NCBI GenBank assembly: GCA_946887345.1
Contig: CAMPKR010000143.1
Coordinates: 1-6,527, forward strand
Direction: 5' to 3'
Length of the DNA: 6,527 bases
Origin: an uncultured Bacteroidota bacterium
GTDB taxonomy: Bacteria; Bacteroidota; Bacteroidia; Chitinophagales; Chitinophagaceae
The position numbers and the translations under genes are program-made. The notes beneath the pieces are model-generated. The model was not told where the DNA came from, did no database searches, and was given only the letters and a program-made list of their open reading frames with translations. This document shows positions 4,539 to 6,527 of the stretch, one piece after another; position 1 is the first letter of the stretch, and every line of letters begins with the position of its first letter.

Positions 4539-6527
4539 ATGAAGCAGATCATTCAGAACCTTAAGAACGGAGATACAATACTTGAAGATGTACCTGTGCC
4601 TATGCCACGTAATGGCGAGGTGCTGATAAAGACTTCTTGCAGCCTGATATCGCTGGGCACAGAAAGGATGCTGGTGGAATTCGGTAAGGCGGGCTGGATA
4701 AACAAAGCGCGCCAGCAACCCGACAGGGTGAAAATGGTGCTGAATAAGATAAAAACCGATGGACTTCGTCCTACTATAGAGACAGTCTTCAACAAACTGG
4801 GCCAGCCACTTCCTTTAGGATATTGTAACTCGGGCGTGGTAGCAGCCGTTGGCAAAGGTGTTTCTGAAGTTAAAGTGGGTGACCGTGTTGCTTCTAACGG
4901 AAACCACGCAGAATATGTTTCTGTTCCTCAAAACCTGGTCGCAAAAATTCCCGATGTGGTTCCTGATGAGGACGCGGCATTTACGGTAATAGGCGCAATA
5001 GGATTGCAGGGAATACGGTTGGTCAACCCGGGGTTCGGCGAAACCGTGGCAGTGATAGGGCTTGGTCTTATCGGCCAGATAACGGCCCTGCTGTTGAAAG
5101 CAAACGGTTGCAGAGTAATAGGTATCGACCGCGACAGGAAAAAATTAGAACTGGCTGCTGCAAATGGAATTATTACCATGAGTGCAGATGGGAATAACGA
5201 TCCTGTAAAGTTTGTACAGTCTCTTACCGATAGCAATGGCGCCGATGCGGTGATCATAACCGCATCAAGCAAGGACAATAGTATCATCGCACAGGCTGCG
5301 AATATGTCACGGAAACGGGGCCGGATTGTGCTGATTGGAGCGGTAGGTCTTAATATTAGTCGTGCTGATTTTTATGAAAAAGAATTGAGCTTCCAGGTAA
5401 GTTGTTCCTACGGACCGGGAAGATATGATCCTTCTTATGAGCAAAAAGGAAATGATTACCCTATTGGCTACGTAAGGTGGACTGAGAAAAGAAACTTTGA
5501 AGCTGTATTGAACGCTCTTGCAACCGGCCAGCTGAACGTAAAGCCACTGATAACAGAGCGTATACCGGTCAACGATTACCAGAAGGTATACGGTAATATG
5601 TCTGATCCGAACCTGGTGGCTGGCATACTTACCTATGATTCAACAGCTGCTGCCGATAGAAAGATAGTTTACACGCAAGGAACATTTGCGGGTAAAAAGG
5701 GGGTGCTTGGAGTAGTAGGTGCCGGCAACTTCACCGGCGCTATGGTGCTGCCGTTGCTGAAGAAATTGGAGGCACCTATAAAGATGATCGCCAGCTCCGG
5801 CGGACTCACCGGTACCACACTGGCGAAAAAATTTGGAATAGCAGCATCTACAACAGACTACCGGGAAATACTAAAGGATAAGGAGATAGACACAGTTGTG
5901 ATCACTACCCGACCCTTTCAGCATGCGGCAATGGTGATGGAAGCCTTGGAAGCAGGCAAACATGCCTTTGTTGAAAAGCCACTTGCTATAAGGTATGACG
6001 AGTTAGACGAGCTAATCGATGTATATAGCAGGTCTAACACTAGTGTGTCAGTTGGATTCAACCGGCGCTTTGCTCCCCTGGCAGTAAAGATGAAAAATCT
6101 CCTGGGCGGTAGCGAAGCACCTATCAATATAGTAGCAACCATGAACGCTGGCTTCATACCTCACGAAATGTGGATGCATGATATGGAAGTAGGCGGCGGA
6201 CGCATTATCAGTGAAGCTTGTCACTTTATAGATTTGTGTAGCTACCTGGCGGGGTCTTTGGTTGAGGCAGTATGCATGAATAGTCTGGGTACGAACCCTG
6301 CTGAAAATACCGACAACGTGAGTATACTGCTGAGATATCAGAACGGTTCTAACGCAGTGATCAACTATTTCTCTAACGGCAGTAAAGCATACGATAAAGA
6401 AAGAGTTGAAGTATACTCGCAGGAAAGAACTCTTGTCATGGAGAACTGGCGAAAACTGACTGGCTATGGCTTTAAGAACTTCTCGAAAGACAGCTCTTCA
6501 CAAGACAAAGGTCACGCAGCACAGTTT
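4539..6527 (+). CDS. Bi-domain oxidoreductase: MDR/alcohol-dehydrogenase-like plus Gfo/Idh/MocA (C-terminus beyond the right edge)
   Basis: 663 residues are present with no stop; related fusions run to about 700-720, so most of the protein is here. The first half is a medium-chain dehydrogenase: a GroES-like part (about 1-130), then a Rossmann fold with GLGLIG (174-179). The usual zinc ligands are missing: SLISLGTE (35-42) replaces the Cys-Gly-Ser/Thr-Asp motif, GYCNSGVV (94-101) replaces Gly-His-Glu, and there is no four-Cys structural zinc loop. A conserved-looking linker, SYGPGRYDP (290-298) and YPIGYVRWTEKRN (307-319), leads into a second NAD(P) domain with GVVGAGNFTG (391-400). The Gfo/Idh/MocA signature Glu-Lys-Pro is at 479-481, and GGGRIISEACHFIDL (552-566) supplies the expected active-site His562 and Asp565. 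It is probably a cytoplasmic NAD(P)-dependent enzyme acting on a sugar or nucleotide sugar of the polysaccharide pathway; the substrate is unknown. It lies 83 bases after the amidotransferase gene, behind its own promoter-like box and palindrome. The start is the first in-frame ATG before a clean N-terminal strand. Confidence 0.92.
   Translation, partial: MKQIIQNLKNGDTILEDVPVPMPRNGEVLIKTSCSLISLGTERMLVEFGKAGWINKARQQPDRVKMVLNKIKTDGLRPTIETVFNKLGQPLPLGYCNSGVVAAVGKGVSEVKVGDRVASNGNHAEYVSVPQNLVAKIPDVVPDEDAAFTVIGAIGLQGIRLVNPGFGETVAVIGLGLIGQITALLLKANGCRVIGIDRDRKKLELAAANGIITMSADGNNDPVKFVQSLTDSNGADAVIITASSKDNSIIAQAANMSRKRGRIVLIGAVGLNISRADFYEKELSFQVSCSYGPGRYDPSYEQKGNDYPIGYVRWTEKRNFEAVLNALATGQLNVKPLITERIPVNDYQKVYGNMSDPNLVAGILTYDSTAAADRKIVYTQGTFAGKKGVLGVVGAGNFTGAMVLPLLKKLEAPIKMIASSGGLTGTTLAKKFGIAASTTDYREILKDKEIDTVVITTRPFQHAAMVMEALEAGKHAFVEKPLAIRYDELDELIDVYSRSNTSVSVGFNRRFAPLAVKMKNLLGGSEAPINIVATMNAGFIPHEMWMHDMEVGGGRIISEACHFIDLCSYLAGSLVEAVCMNSLGTNPAENTDNVSILLRYQNGSNAVINYFSNGSKAYDKERVEVYSQERTLVMENWRKLTGYGFKNFSKDSSSQDKGHAAQF

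Noticed and set aside
4398..4855. Two overlapping reverse-strand reading frames covering the gap between the amidotransferase and the oxidoreductase
   Set aside because: They lie opposite well-supported coding regions and their translations show no family motifs; they are shadows of the forward genes.
1..6527. CRISPR array, transposon, prophage, tRNA or toxin-antitoxin content
   Set aside because: No regularly spaced repeats, transposase motifs, terminal inverted repeats, tRNA-like folds or small paired genes were seen; nearly all of the window is used by five polysaccharide-type genes.

Overview
The window looks like part of a surface-polysaccharide (capsule, exopolysaccharide or O-antigen) biosynthesis locus from a member of the Bacteroidota. 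Four signs support this: moderate-to-low GC, starts without Shine-Dalgarno sequences, several matches to the Bacteroidota -7 promoter element TAnnTTTG in the gene-flanking gaps, and the gene content. A genus cannot be assigned by eye; Chitinophagaceae or Sphingobacteriales-like lineages are plausible.

Layout. The left fifth is transcribed leftward. A GT4-type glycosyltransferase (219-1280) is followed after 9 bases by a family 2 glycosyltransferase that runs off the left edge (1-209). A 141-base divergent gap (1281-1421) carries -7-like boxes facing both ways. The rest is transcribed rightward: a second, unrelated-looking GT4 glycosyltransferase (1422-2555); a glutamine-dependent asparagine-synthetase-family amidotransferase 4 bases later (2560-4455); an 83-base gap with a promoter-like box and a perfect 22-bp palindrome; and a bi-domain oxidoreductase (MDR/alcohol-dehydrogenase-like domain fused to a Gfo/Idh/MocA domain) that runs off the right edge (4539-6527).

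How the genes may work together (inference). The three glycosyltransferases would add successive sugars to a lipid-linked repeat unit at the inner face of the membrane. The AsnB-like enzyme could amidate a uronic acid or other carboxyl-bearing residue, and the two-domain oxidoreductase could make or modify a nucleotide sugar or a polymer sugar. AsnB-like and bi-domain oxidoreductase genes recur together in exopolysaccharide clusters.

No CRISPR, tRNA, rRNA, transposon or phage feature is visible. There is no clear sign of an entirely new system. The points most worth a second look are the non-canonical synthetase site of the AsnB homologue (Ser where AsnB has its catalytic Glu), the promoter-plus-palindrome before the oxidoreductase, and the zinc-ligand-free fusion enzyme itself.
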